The notes under the pieces are model-generated. The model worked only from the letters and a program-made list of their open reading frames with translations, did not search any database and had not been told where the DNA came from. Positions 1 to 9,019 of a DNA stretch of 64,000 nt are shown here, in pieces. The stretch spans positions 435,422 to 499,421 of the forward strand of contig NZ_LMMM01000001.1 in NCBI RefSeq assembly GCF_001422245.1, given 5' to 3'. Origin of the DNA: Rhizobium sp. Leaf262. GTDB taxonomy: Bacteria > Pseudomonadota > Alphaproteobacteria > Rhizobiales > Rhizobiaceae. Each line of letters opens with the position of its first letter. Position 1 is the stretch's first letter. The position numbers and the translations under genes are program-made.

Positions 1-1164
1 TTTGGGGCGAACGCCCGCTACAGCAACACCAACACCAATTTTGGCTATGCCTATATTGCCAGTACGCCTACCAATGGCTCCACCATCGCGGAAAGGAGCT
101 TTTTCGGAAACGAATTTTCTTCTGAAGATTTTATCATCGATGCACACCTTCAGTACGACACGACGTTCGATAATATCGAAAGCCGTACGCTGGTTGGTGC
201 TGAATACAACGCGTACTCGTCCACGAACGATACTTATTTCGGCCCGGCTCCGGACATCGACTGGACCAACCCGGTCTATAGTGGCCGACCTGCGTCCGTT
301 CCACTTTATGCCAGCACCTCATCCGATCAGAAGTCGAATGCTCTTTATCTTCAGCAGGAGTTGACCTTTGCGGAGAAGTTTATCGTATCCGTCGGTCTGC
401 GAAATGACTGGATGGATATTGACGAGACCAACGAGTTGACCCGCATAAAGGGCTCCAGCAGCAATAGTGAGTTCACCAAGAGGATTGGGGCGAGCTACAA
501 ACTCACTGAAGAAGTTGCTGCCTACGCAAGTTACGCTGAGTCCGTTGCTCCTCCATCTGTTGGCCTTGATCCAGAAACAGGGAAGCAGGTCGAAGTTGGT
601 TTGAAATATAGGCCGGATGCTTTTCCCGCCCTTTTTACAGCCTCGGTTTTCGACCTGACCCGGCAGAATTATGCCGTGTCTGATCCGGTCACACGTGTTC
701 AATATACTGTCGGAGAAGCCAAATCCCGTGGATTTGAGCTCGAGGCAAAAGCTGAAATCACCGATAACATCAACCTCAACGCGTCCTACACGTATCTTGA
801 CACGGAAATTACCGAAAATATCGGAGGAACCAATGTCGGCAATCGTTTAGCGCTCGTTCCCAAACACATGGCATCGCTCTGGGCAAGCTATACGCTCGAA
901 GGGCAGGATAAGCGCGGAGATATGACGTTCGGCTCTGGGGCTCGGTATGTCGGGTCTTATTATTACGGTGACGCAAATACATCGGGCGTAGGAGGGACCG
1001 TCGTGTTCGACGCGGCCTTCTCCTATGACATCCAGGACAATACCAAGCTTGAAATCAGCGCCAGCAACATTTTCAATAAGAAATATGTCGCAAACGGCGG
1101 TTTCGGAGCAGACTTTTATAATCCCGGTCGCGAGGTCTGGGCCACTTTGCGCAGAACATGGTGA
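1..1164 (+). CDS. TonB-dependent siderophore receptor, C-terminal part
   Basis: Frame 1 is open from the first base, so the gene starts upstream of the window and 387 residues are visible. The reading shows alternating amphipathic stretches typical of an outer-membrane beta-barrel, with motifs such as EVGLKYRPD, GFELEAKAE and SYTYLDTEI found in ferrichrome/ferrioxamine-type receptors. The chain ends in an aromatic residue (RRTW) after the usual YNPGREVW-like segment. Such receptors import ferric siderophores across the outer membrane using TonB energy. The gene is convergent with an AraC-type regulator 19 bp downstream. The plug domain and TonB box are outside the window, so the ligand cannot be named. 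Confidence 0.9.
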   Translation, partial: FGANARYSNTNTNFGYAYIASTPTNGSTIAERSFFGNEFSSEDFIIDAHLQYDTTFDNIESRTLVGAEYNAYSSTNDTYFGPAPDIDWTNPVYSGRPASVPLYASTSSDQKSNALYLQQELTFAEKFIVSVGLRNDWMDIDETNELTRIKGSSSNSEFTKRIGASYKLTEEVAAYASYAESVAPPSVGLDPETGKQVEVGLKYRPDAFPALFTASVFDLTRQNYAVSDPVTRVQYTVGEAKSRGFELEAKAEITDNINLNASYTYLDTEITENIGGTNVGNRLALVPKHMASLWASYTLEGQDKRGDMTFGSGARYVGSYYYGDANTSGVGGTVVFDAAFSYDIQDNTKLEISASNIFNKKYVANGGFGADFYNPGREVWATLRRTW

Positions 1165-1183
1165 TGACAGGCATTCGCCTCTT

Positions 1184-2119
1184 CTACGGATCGCGATGCA
1201 TTCGCCGCCATGCGGCGGGTGTTTCGCCCGCAACCTGACGGAATGTCTTGGTCAGATGGGCCTGATCTGAAAAGCCCAGTTGGGCGGCGATGGCGGCGAC
1301 GCTGAGGTCGCTTTCGGCGAGCATGGTCTGGGCGACGCCGATGCGTTTTCCCAATTGCCACTGCAAAGGTGTTTTGCCGGTTGTCTGCTTGAAGACATTG
1401 GCAAACCAGCTTTCCGAAAGGCCGACCGTTTCTGCCATCTCGCCGACCGTCATCTTATGGTCCGCGCGTCTGTTGACGACCGAGACGAGCTTGTTCAACT
1501 GCGCCTGCGTCAACCGGGCATTCGTCTGGTCATCGACTTGGCTGGACGTATCGAGCAGACCGGCAACGATGCTGCCGACGAGGCTTTCCGCAAAGACCGC
1601 GTTCTTCGAGGTCGTAGAAAGTTGGGCCACCAGCAGTCCGGCCAGCGTTTCGATTGCATCCGCATCCTGAATTTCCACTGGCCGACGCAGCGCGCTCATC
1701 GCGACAGAAGCGCCCACTGATGGTGTCAGATACTTCAACATTCGGTCGCGGTGCAGATGTATGTCGATATGCGAGAAACGGTGAAACGAGGTGAAACTGG
1801 TCCACAGCGGCACGCCCGCAGGCACGTAGATCGCACGCTTCATAGGCCGGTAGCCCGCTGAGGCGTTGCTGCCGTTGTTGCTCATCGTGATGTGCGACGA
1901 CACATCGTTGAAAAATATAACGATGCGTGGGTCCGGAGACAGGTAGTAGCCCGTGGCGCCCGCATGCCCTTCTGCATCCCAGAACACGCTGATCATGCCG
2001 TCGAGACAACGCCATCTGGCCGGTCCCAGCACGCGGATGCCGTCGGTAAAACATGTCATCGAATGGAGAAACGTCACAATCCCAAACCAGTCTCGTTGGC
2101 GCGTGGTGCGGTGGAACAC
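1184..2119 (-). CDS. AraC-family transcriptional regulator
   Basis: This 311-residue protein ends in a double helix-turn-helix domain (about residues 205-308): a first helix pair around MTVGEMAETVGLSESWF and a second around LSVAAIAAQLGFSDQAHLTK, followed by the FRQVAGETPAAWRR tail typical of AraC/XylS proteins. The N-terminal half resembles a cupin-like sensor domain but no ligand can be read. The start used is GTG, without a convincing ribosome site; an ATG at residue 21 is an alternative. It is convergent with the siderophore receptor, and a TGA-N9-TCA element lies 37-51 bases upstream of the start, so control of or by iron is plausible by inference. Confidence 0.88.
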   Translation of the reverse strand: MFHRTTRQRDWFGIVTFLHSMTCFTDGIRVLGPARWRCLDGMISVFWDAEGHAGATGYYLSPDPRIVIFFNDVSSHITMSNNGSNASAGYRPMKRAIYVPAGVPLWTSFTSFHRFSHIDIHLHRDRMLKYLTPSVGASVAMSALRRPVEIQDADAIETLAGLLVAQLSTTSKNAVFAESLVGSIVAGLLDTSSQVDDQTNARLTQAQLNKLVSVVNRRADHKMTVGEMAETVGLSESWFANVFKQTTGKTPLQWQLGKRIGVAQTMLAESDLSVAAIAAQLGFSDQAHLTKTFRQVAGETPAAWRRMHRDP

Positions 2120-2154
2120 CTCTGATGCAGCGCGTGGAAACAGTCGCCGTATAT

Positions 2155-2182
2155 ATGACGATAAATATCATGTTTATGTCAT
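2155..2182. promoter_or_regulatory. Candidate iron-responsive (IRO/RirA-type) box and imperfect dyad
   Basis: The bases at 2156-2170 read TGACGATAAATATCA, matching the TGA-N9-TCA pattern known for the rhizobial iron regulator RirA. A wider imperfect dyad (ATGAC and ATAAA against TTTAT and GTCAT) spans 2155-2182. It sits just upstream of the AraC-type gene. The pattern has only six fixed bases, so chance cannot be excluded. Confidence 0.45.
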
Positions 2183-2217
2183 ATGGCAAGTTTGGAGTCT
2201 GCCGTCGGATGCAGCGC

Positions 2218-2901
2218 CTATTCGCGCACATAGTCTGGGAATTTTTCGCGAATGATGTCCGTTATCGAAAGCGTTCCAGACAGATGCTTTCGCATTGCCG
2301 CCATCGCCTCTTCCGGTTTTTCGGAACGAATGGAGTCGATGATTGCCTGGTGGCCGGCCAGCACCGTCTGCATCTTGCCCGGCATCGGCAGGTTCAGCCT
2401 GCGCAGCCGGTCGAGATGTACGCTTTGCCGACGCACATTGGTCCAGAGTTCGAGAATGCCGACGCGTTCGTAAAGTTTGCGGTGAAATTCCTGATCGCAG
2501 GCGTCGAAACTGTCATATGTCTCCGGTGACGCAAATGTCCTTTGCTTCTCCAGGATTCGAGAGAGGTCGCACGCGGTTTCGGCCGGGCTTTCGCAGGTCA
2601 GCCTGTTGATAGCCTCGAGCTCAAGCGAAAGGCGTAAAAACTGCGCCTGCTGGGCATGCTGGATGTCGATCCGAGCGACAACGGTGGCATATTGAGGATA
2701 GACATCCACGATGCCATCTTCCTGCAGGCGTATTAATGCATCGCGGACAGGGGTTTGGCTGACGCCGAATTCCAGTTGCAAGGCTGCACGTGACAGTACG
2801 GTTCCGGGCGCAAGGTCCACATCCAGAATGCGCTTGTGCAGGATGTCGTATATCTGGAGCGCGACCTGCCGCGACCTGTCCAGAACCGTACCTCTCACCA
2901 T
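2218..2901 (-). CDS. GntR-family regulator, FCD (FadR-like) subfamily
   Basis: The 227-residue protein has a winged helix-turn-helix at about residues 10-75 (ILDVDLAPGTVLSRAALQ, then FGVSQTPVRDALIRLQEDGIV), the signature of GntR proteins. An all-helical FCD ligand-binding domain follows at about residues 85-210, with a conserved LEAINRL, DQEFHRKLYE and H(Q)AIIDSIR pattern. FCD regulators typically sense small organic or sugar acids. It is divergent from a sugar-acid dehydratase, and a 12-bp dyad lies in the shared promoter region, so it probably represses that operon. Effector unknown. Confidence 0.92.
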   Translation of the reverse strand: MVRGTVLDRSRQVALQIYDILHKRILDVDLAPGTVLSRAALQLEFGVSQTPVRDALIRLQEDGIVDVYPQYATVVARIDIQHAQQAQFLRLSLELEAINRLTCESPAETACDLSRILEKQRTFASPETYDSFDACDQEFHRKLYERVGILELWTNVRRQSVHLDRLRRLNLPMPGKMQTVLAGHQAIIDSIRSEKPEEAMAAMRKHLSGTLSITDIIREKFPDYVRE

Positions 2902-2953
2902 TTCTCACACCCTTTGCCCGTAGCGTCTTGCAGTCACTCAATCATATTTTGTC

Positions 2954-2985
2954 CATTGATGCACTGATGTTTTAGTGCTTCAATG
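2954..2985. promoter_or_regulatory. Candidate GntR operator dyad
   Basis: Two 12-base arms, CATTGATGCACT (2954-2965) and AGTGCTTCAATG (2974-2985), are inverted copies matching at 11 of 12 positions around an 8-base spacer. The dyad lies between the divergent GntR regulator and the dehydratase gene, where an autoregulatory operator is expected. Confidence 0.55.
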
Positions 2986-3057
2986 CCAATAATTGGAGGT
3001 GCGGGTGTCTCGGTGATGTTTGTCGCCGAGGTCGCGTCGGGAGTCGCAGAAAACATC

Positions 3058-4794
3058 ATGAAGAAGATCAAGACCGCAGATATGCTGCGCAGTGCGCGCT
3101 GGTTCGCGCCGGACGACCTTAGAAGTTCCGGTCATCGCTCGCGAACCATGCAGATGGGCTATGCGCTTGAGGAATGGATGGGAAAGCCCATCATCGCCAT
3201 TCTCAATACGTGGTCGGACGCCAATCCCTGCCACGCTCATTTCAAGCACCGAGTCGAGGATGTGAAGCGCGGCATCTTGCAGGCAGGCGGCTTTCCGCTG
3301 GAATTGCCTGCACTGTCGCTGTCGGAAAGCTACGTCAAACCCACCACGATGCTGTATCGCAACATGCTGGCGATGGAGGCCGAAGAGCTTTTGCGCTCGC
3401 ATCCTGTCGACGGCGCCGTGCTGATGGGCGGGTGCGACAAGACGACGCCGGGGCTCGTGATGGGCGCCATCAGCATGGGACTGCCGATGATCTACCTTCC
3501 CGCAGGACCGATGCTGCGCGGAAATTATCAGGGCAAGCCTCTCGGCTCGGGTTCTGATGCATGGAAGTTCTGGGATGAGCGTCGCGCCGGGCAGTTGACG
3601 GAAAAGGAATGGGTGGATGTGGAAGCGGGTATCGCCCGTTCCTACGGCCACTGCATGACCATGGGCACGGCCAGCACCATGACGGCGATCGCTGAAGCGC
3701 TGGGTCTGACCTTGCCCGGTGCCAGTTCCATTCCGGCCGCCGATGCAAACCATATTCGCATGTCGTCGGCCTGCGGTCGGCGCATCGTCGAAATGGTCTG
3801 GGAGGATTTGACCCCCAGCCAGATCGTCACCCAGGCTTCCGTCAACAACGCCGTTGCCGTTGCCATGGCAACCGGCTGTTCCACCAATGCGGTTGTGCAT
3901 CTGCTAGCGATGGCACGTCGCGCCGGTGTGGCTCTGACATTGGAAGATCTGGATCGCGCCGGTCGCTCCACGCCGGTTCTGGCCAATATCCGCCCGACCG
4001 GCAAGACCTACCTCATGGAGGATTTCTACTACGCGGGCGGCCTGCGTGCGCTCATGGTCAAGCTCGGAAACATCCTTGATCAGACGGCGATGACGGTCTC
4101 AGGCCTGCCGCTGGGTGAAACCTTGAAGGGGGCGGAATGTTTTAACGACGATGTCATCCGGTCGCTGGACAACCCGGTCTATCACGAGGGATCGCTGGCC
4201 GTGCTGAAGGGCAACCTCGCACCCAACGGTGCCGTCATCAAACCGGCTGCCTGCGATCCCAAATATCATAAGCATCAGGGGCCTGCGCTCGTCTTCGATA
4301 CCTATCCCGAGATGAAAGCAGCCGTCGATGACGAAAATCTGGATATCACGCCGGATCACGTCATGGTTTTGCGCGGTGCCGGGCCGCAGGGTGGCCCGGG
4401 CATGCCGGAATGGGGCATGTTGCCCATTCCCAAGGCCCTGCTCAAGCAGGGCCATCGGGACATGCTGCGTCTGTCGGATGCGCGCATGAGCGGTACGAGT
4501 TACGGTGCGTGCATTCTCCATGTTTCGCCCGAATCGCATGTCGGCGGTCCGCTGGCACTCCTGCGCAATGGCGATATCGTCAGGCTCGATCTCGAGGCGC
4601 GAACCATCGATATGCTGGTGGATGACGAGGAGCTCCAGCGCCGTCGCGCCGCGTGGGTCAAGCCCGCAGACAAGATCGGGCGCGGCTACGGTTGGATGTT
4701 TGCCCGCCATGTGGCGCAGGCCGATACGGGTGCCGATTTCGATTTTCTGGAAACAGGCTTTGGTCCGACTGCGGCTGAACCGGACATTTACTGA
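3058..4794 (+). CDS. IlvD/Edd-family sugar-acid dehydratase
   Basis: The 578-residue protein (from ATG 3058) belongs to the Fe-S dehydratase family of dihydroxy-acid, phosphogluconate and aldonate dehydratases. The three iron-sulfur cysteines are readable: C58 (NPCH), C126 (GGCDKTTPG) and C199 (HCMTMGTASTM). The length and the NTWSDANPCHAHF start match the arabinonate/xylonate-type sugar-acid dehydratases better than branched-chain IlvD. It likely converts an aldonate into a 2-keto-3-deoxy sugar acid. Upstream in-frame ATGs (2983, 3016) overlap the dyad operator and lack a well-spaced ribosome site. It is followed after 14 bases by an RraA-like lyase gene, so the two are probably co-transcribed. 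Substrate not determined. Confidence 0.88.
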   Translation: MKKIKTADMLRSARWFAPDDLRSSGHRSRTMQMGYALEEWMGKPIIAILNTWSDANPCHAHFKHRVEDVKRGILQAGGFPLELPALSLSESYVKPTTMLYRNMLAMEAEELLRSHPVDGAVLMGGCDKTTPGLVMGAISMGLPMIYLPAGPMLRGNYQGKPLGSGSDAWKFWDERRAGQLTEKEWVDVEAGIARSYGHCMTMGTASTMTAIAEALGLTLPGASSIPAADANHIRMSSACGRRIVEMVWEDLTPSQIVTQASVNNAVAVAMATGCSTNAVVHLLAMARRAGVALTLEDLDRAGRSTPVLANIRPTGKTYLMEDFYYAGGLRALMVKLGNILDQTAMTVSGLPLGETLKGAECFNDDVIRSLDNPVYHEGSLAVLKGNLAPNGAVIKPAACDPKYHKHQGPALVFDTYPEMKAAVDDENLDITPDHVMVLRGAGPQGGPGMPEWGMLPIPKALLKQGHRDMLRLSDARMSGTSYGACILHVSPESHVGGPLALLRNGDIVRLDLEARTIDMLVDDEELQRRRAAWVKPADKIGRGYGWMFARHVAQADTGADFDFLETGFGPTAAEPDIY

Positions 4795-4808
4795 CAAGGG
4801 GACAAACT

Positions 4809-5534
4809 ATGAGCGACTATGTATTGAGTGATGCCACGCGCCAGAAGCTCATGGGCGTGGCCACCCCGACGATTGCCACGGCACTGTATAAGCGCGGCCT
4901 GCGCAGTCAGTTCATTCAGGACGTCAGGCCTCTTTCCGCCAAGAAGAGAAACATGGTCGGGCAGGCTTTCACGCTGCGCTATATTCCCGCGCGGGAGGAT
5001 TTGAACACGCTGGCGGTGTTTCAAAATCCTCAGCACCCTCAGCGCGCTGCGGTGGAAAGCTGCCCGCCCGGTCATGTGCTTGTCATGGACAGCCGTAAGG
5101 ATGCACGTGCCGCCTCAGCAGGTTCTATTCTCATATCACGCCTGATGGTGCGCGGCGCGGAGGGCGTGGTGACGGATGGTGGTTTTCGCGATAGCCCCGA
5201 GATCGCCGATCTCGATATACGCGCCTATCACAATCGTCCGTCCGCCCCCACCAATCTCACTCTCAATCAGGCCATCGACATCAATGTTCCCATCGGCTGT
5301 GGCGATGTCGCCGTGTGGCCCGGCGACGTCGTCGTCGGTGATGATGAAGGCGTAATCGTCATTCCCGCCCATATTGCCGATGGAATCGCCGACGAGACTG
5401 TCGAAATGACCGCCTATGAGGACTTCGTCACCGAAAAGGTCCTTGCGGGTGCGACGATCATCGGCCTTTACCCTGCAACAAGCGATGCACCGCGCCAGGA
5501 ATTTGCGGAGTGGAGAAAAACAAGAGGGAGATGA
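4809..5534 (+). CDS. RraA-like / HMG-aldolase family protein
   Basis: A 241-residue protein of the RraA/demethylmenaquinone methyltransferase-like fold. It carries the family core GAEGVVTDGGFRDSPEI (about residues 118-134) with the R and D residues used for metal and substrate binding in pyruvate-type aldolases, and GDVVVGDDEGVIVIP near residue 175. Members include 4-hydroxy-4-methyl-2-oxoglutarate aldolase and the RNase E inhibitor RraA. Coupling to a sugar-acid dehydratase suggests cleavage or processing of a 2-keto-3-deoxy acid, by inference. It is the last gene of the two-gene operon; a ribosome site (AAGGGGAC) precedes ATG 4809. Confidence 0.82.
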   Translation: MSDYVLSDATRQKLMGVATPTIATALYKRGLRSQFIQDVRPLSAKKRNMVGQAFTLRYIPAREDLNTLAVFQNPQHPQRAAVESCPPGHVLVMDSRKDARAASAGSILISRLMVRGAEGVVTDGGFRDSPEIADLDIRAYHNRPSAPTNLTLNQAIDINVPIGCGDVAVWPGDVVVGDDEGVIVIPAHIADGIADETVEMTAYEDFVTEKVLAGATIIGLYPATSDAPRQEFAEWRKTRGR

Positions 5535-5661
5535 CCTCCCGTTGGCTTTTGTGCGAGATGACCCTCGGACATAGATTTTGCTCCATTAGAACGAATGGAA
5601 CAAAACCGCCCGCTCCTGTGTTGATGAGCCACAAAAGCTCAGTATATTCAGGAGATTGTTC

Positions 5662-5952
5662 ATGGAACGGGTTGCCTTTGGCGCCGCGGTAGGTGCCGTT
5701 TTTTGCTTTGTCACAGCGGCTGTCGCTCAGGATATCGAGGTTAGCAGCCTTGACATCAAGCGTAGCGCCAAGACTGCGGAAAGCATGGCTCCCGCAAAGG
5801 TCAGCCAGGGCTACATCGTCGATGTCAGCGGCCGTCAGGTTCGCCTTGTCGGCCCCCGCTTTTTCCCGGACAATTCCAAGGACGTGGAATTGTCCGGTCG
5901 CTCCGAGGCTTTAGCGCGGGAAGAAGCGCGATCCCAGCTGGCGTCGAACTGA
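5662..5952 (+). CDS. Small secreted protein of unknown function
   Basis: A 96-residue protein begins at ATG 5662 with AGGAG at 5650-5654, spaced 7 bases. The first 20 or so residues (VAFGAAVGAVFCFVTAAVAQ) form a typical Sec signal peptide ending in AVAQ-D. The mature part is about 75 residues, polar, with no cysteines and no motif that I recognise; segment GYIVDVSGRQVRLVGPRFFP could form a small beta unit. It stands alone between the RraA-like gene and the LtrA gene. Function unknown. Confidence 0.7.
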   Translation: MERVAFGAAVGAVFCFVTAAVAQDIEVSSLDIKRSAKTAESMAPAKVSQGYIVDVSGRQVRLVGPRFFPDNSKDVELSGRSEALAREEARSQLASN

Positions 5953-5994
5953 TAGAACAGTCGGTAACGCGGTTGACAGGGGACAGGGATCAGC

Positions 5995-7203
5995 ATGGGT
6001 CAAAATAGCGAGACTTCGGGGGCAAAGGCCCATCCGAAGTGGCGACTTATCCGGCAGGACGACGCCGAAGCAGGAAAGCCGACATTTCCGGAGTTGTTTT
6101 TAGATCTGGTCTTTGTTTTCGCACTCATCCAGCTGTCTCACACATTGGCCAAGGATTTCGGGTCCACGGCGCTGGTAGAGGCGGCCATCATCATCCTGGC
6201 GTTATGGTGGCTGTGGGTGCAGATCACATGGCTGACGAACCTGCTCAACACAGAAGCCGGTCTGGTCAGAACCTTTCTGTTTTCCATGATGTTTGCAGGC
6301 GTGCTGCTAGCCATTGCTCTGCCAAAAGCATTTCATGATCAGAGTTTCACATTTGCACTCATCTACAGCGGCATGCAGTTGCTGCGTTCGCTCTTTGCAC
6401 TCTACGTCTTCAAGGGCGTCGATCATGAGAATTCCCTGACCTTCTCACGCATGGCTTTGTGGCTAGCCGTTTCCAGCGTGTTCTGGCTTATTGGTGGGTT
6501 ATCCGGCAGTCTGGAATGGCAGATCATTTTCTGGCTTGTGGCAATTGGCATCGAATATGCCGGTCCCGCGCTGAAATACTATTTTCCGGGGCTCAAAACG
6601 GGCAAGGACGAAAAGCTGCATTTGTCCGGTGAACATCTGGCTGAGAGATGCGCCCTGTTCGTCATCATTTGCCTTGGCGAAACGATCCTCACCACCGGGC
6701 GCACCGCAACAGACCATATGAACTCCAGCCTGAGCTTCATCGTTTTCTGCTCCGCTTTCGCCAGCACGATCCTCATGTGGTGGATTTATTTTCATCATGG
6801 CCAGGAGAAGGTCTCGGAAAAGGCAGAGGAAACTGCCGAGCCGGAGAAGATTGCTCAAACACTCTTCAATTACGGTCATTTGCCGATCGTGGCGGGCATT
6901 ATCCTGACGGCGGTAGGAGAAGACTTCAGTCTTTCCCACAGTTACGAGCACGCGACATGGCGCGAAGCGCTCGCCATCGTCGGCGGCCCTATTCTTTTTC
7001 TGGCGGGCAATATCGGCGTGAAGATCGCGGCGTCCCATGTCAGGCCCGTCTCGCATTTCGCCGGCATCGGTGTGCTCGTTGTTCTGCTCATCCTGCATGG
7101 GCTCCCAAATTACGCCTTGCAGATATCGGCGGTCATCGTGCTGATGCTGGTGGCGATATGGGAATATGTGGCGCTGAAAAAGCACACGCCGGATATGGCC
7201 TGA
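5995..7203 (+). CDS. Low temperature requirement protein A (LtrA) family membrane protein
   Basis: The 402-residue protein is strongly hydrophobic, with about ten to twelve predicted membrane segments. Family landmarks are the N-terminal PTFPELFLDLVFVFAL and the central HLAERCALFVIICLGETIL. LtrA proteins are named from a Listeria mutant that fails to grow in the cold, but their biochemical role is not established. A charged loop near residues 270-290 (EKVSEKAEETAEPEK) separates the two halves. It starts at ATG 5995 and appears monocistronic. Confidence 0.9.
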   Translation: MGQNSETSGAKAHPKWRLIRQDDAEAGKPTFPELFLDLVFVFALIQLSHTLAKDFGSTALVEAAIIILALWWLWVQITWLTNLLNTEAGLVRTFLFSMMFAGVLLAIALPKAFHDQSFTFALIYSGMQLLRSLFALYVFKGVDHENSLTFSRMALWLAVSSVFWLIGGLSGSLEWQIIFWLVAIGIEYAGPALKYYFPGLKTGKDEKLHLSGEHLAERCALFVIICLGETILTTGRTATDHMNSSLSFIVFCSAFASTILMWWIYFHHGQEKVSEKAEETAEPEKIAQTLFNYGHLPIVAGIILTAVGEDFSLSHSYEHATWREALAIVGGPILFLAGNIGVKIAASHVRPVSHFAGIGVLVVLLILHGLPNYALQISAVIVLMLVAIWEYVALKKHTPDMA

Positions 7204-7250
7204 AAACAGCGGGCGACGAAAGGCGTTGAGCCGAGCGCCGCCCGTCGTAT

Positions 7251-8696
7251 TCAAAAAGGATAATGCTGACCGGCATCTTCGATCGTTATCCAGCGAAGCT
7301 CGGTGAATTCCGCAATCGCAGCCTTCCCGCCGAAACGGCCATAACCGGAAGCTTTCACGCCACCGAATGGCATTTGAGGCTCGTCGGAAACGGTGGGGCC
7401 ATTGATGTGGCAGATCCCGGACTGGATCTGGTCTGCCACGCGCATCGCTCTGCCGATGTCGCGGCTGAAGACTGCGGCGGACAATCCGTACTCCGTGTCG
7501 TTCGCCACGCGGATTGCCTCCGCCTCGCCGTTGACCCGGATGACGGGTTTGACGGGTCCGAATGATTCCTCTGAATAAATCTTCATGCCGGGCGCGGCAT
7601 GGTCGATGATCGTTGCGGCGACAATGGTTCCGTTGCGCGTGCCTCCGGCCACAAGCTTGCCACCCTTGGCGGTGGCATCAGCGATGATGGCATCCATTTT
7701 TTCGGCAGCATCCGGCGTCACCAGAGATCCCAGGACGACTTTTTCTCGAGGGTGTCCCGCAGGTAGCGAATTCGCGCGTGCGGCGAGTTTGGATACGAAT
7801 TCGTCGGCTATGGATTGATCAACGATGATCCGTTCCGTCGACATGCAGATCTGTCCCTGGTTCATGAAGGCGCCGAAGATGGCGGCATTGACGGCGCCGT
7901 CGATGTCGGCATCGTCCAGAACCACCAGCGGCGCCTTGCCGCCCAGTTCCAGCAAGGCTGGCTTGAGGTTTTCCCCCGCAAGCCTCCCGATGATGCGGCC
8001 CACCTTGGAAGAGCCCGTGAAATTGACGTGGCGAATGCGTGGATCGGCAATCAGAGCCTCCACAATCGAGGCGGCGTCATCAGGCGCGTTGCTGATCACA
8101 TTGAGAATGCCCGGCGCAAAGCCAGCCTGCGTGAAGCAATCGCCGATCAGCCGGTGCGTGGCCGGGCAAAGCTCCGATGCCTTGAGGACGACCGTGTTGC
8201 CGCAGGCAATGGCCATGGCAACCGCACGGGTGCCCAGAATGACGGGTGCATTCCAGGGTGCCATGCCCAGGCACACGCCTTTGGGCTTCAGCATTCCCAT
8301 GGCCAGCGTGTTCGGTTTGTCGGCAGGGATGATCTCGCCGCCAAGCTGCGTAACCATGGCTGCCGCTTCGCGAATGACGCCTGCTGCCAGCTTGACGTTG
8401 AAACCGGCCCACAGCCCGGTCGCGCCGGTTTCGGTGATCATTGCCTCGATGAAGTCAGGGGCTTTGGCCTCCATTGCGTCGGCTGCTTTCATCAGCAGCG
8501 CGCGCCGTTGGTTCGGCCCGGTTTTCGACCAGGTTTCGAAAGCCTGCGCTGCTGCATCGACGGCAAGGCGGGCATCCGCAACGCTGGCGGCTGCGGCCGT
8601 GGCGGCAACCGTTCCTGCCACCGGGTCCACCCGGTCGAACGTGCGGTCACCCTCCGCTCTGCGGTCTTTGCCATCGATAAGCAACTCAACAATCAT
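7251..8696 (-). CDS. Aromatic-type NAD(P)-dependent aldehyde dehydrogenase
   Basis: The 481-residue protein is a complete ALDH. Catalytic residues are visible: N149 in PWNA, K172 in VLKAS, E250 in ELGGK and nucleophile C284 in GQICMS. The C-terminal run GYGRFGGKAAIAEFTELRW and the final HYPF match the vanillin/salicylaldehyde dehydrogenase branch, so an aromatic or similar bulky aldehyde is likely. ATG 8696 was chosen because GGAGG at 8705-8709 is spaced 8 bases from it, whereas ATG 8702 is too close. The reading frame continues upstream but has no ribosome site there. It is divergent from the M20 amidohydrolase. Confidence 0.9.
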   Translation of the reverse strand: MIVELLIDGKDRRAEGDRTFDRVDPVAGTVAATAAAASVADARLAVDAAAQAFETWSKTGPNQRRALLMKAADAMEAKAPDFIEAMITETGATGLWAGFNVKLAAGVIREAAAMVTQLGGEIIPADKPNTLAMGMLKPKGVCLGMAPWNAPVILGTRAVAMAIACGNTVVLKASELCPATHRLIGDCFTQAGFAPGILNVISNAPDDAASIVEALIADPRIRHVNFTGSSKVGRIIGRLAGENLKPALLELGGKAPLVVLDDADIDGAVNAAIFGAFMNQGQICMSTERIIVDQSIADEFVSKLAARANSLPAGHPREKVVLGSLVTPDAAEKMDAIIADATAKGGKLVAGGTRNGTIVAATIIDHAAPGMKIYSEESFGPVKPVIRVNGEAEAIRVANDTEYGLSAAVFSRDIGRAMRVADQIQSGICHINGPTVSDEPQMPFGGVKASGYGRFGGKAAIAEFTELRWITIEDAGQHYPF

Positions 8697-9019
8697 ATGC
8701 ATTTCCTCCCAGAAAATTTTTTCGATCAAACCGATATCAGCACACCGGTAGGGGTAGCGACAAGCGGTCCCCCGCTGACATTTCCGCGTGCGGCGGTAAA
8801 GTTTGCCATCCTGCATGGGTCGCACCGCGCTATCCCCGTCTATTATCACCTGTGAGTGCAGAGAAAATTTAAGCATTGCTGGCATTCTGTCCCTTGAGAA
8901 CGCTCCGTCCGCTTCACCAGGCTTGCAACTCCATTGAAACCGTCGATGATGCAGCCCATTATCGTGCAGTGGGCGGTCGTGTGTCGTCATGCCGGGAATG
9001 GAACGTCAGGAATAAGTGA
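8697..9019. other. Divergent intergenic region between aldehyde dehydrogenase and amidohydrolase
   Basis: These 323 bases contain the ribosome sites of both flanking genes (GGAGG for the dehydrogenase, CAGGA at 9008-9012 for the amidohydrolase) and must hold both promoters. I see no convincing small gene, long repeat or strong dyad in it. Confidence 0.5.

Noticed and set aside
2..364. 120-residue frame at the window start
   Set aside because: It is out of frame with the TonB-receptor coding region, which is open from base 1 and continues to 1164.
2983..3057. Upstream starts for the sugar-acid dehydratase (ATG 2983 or 3016)
   Set aside because: GGAGG at 2995-2999 is 16 bases from ATG 3016, too far, and ATG 2983 lies inside the operator dyad; ATG 3058 fits the family length.
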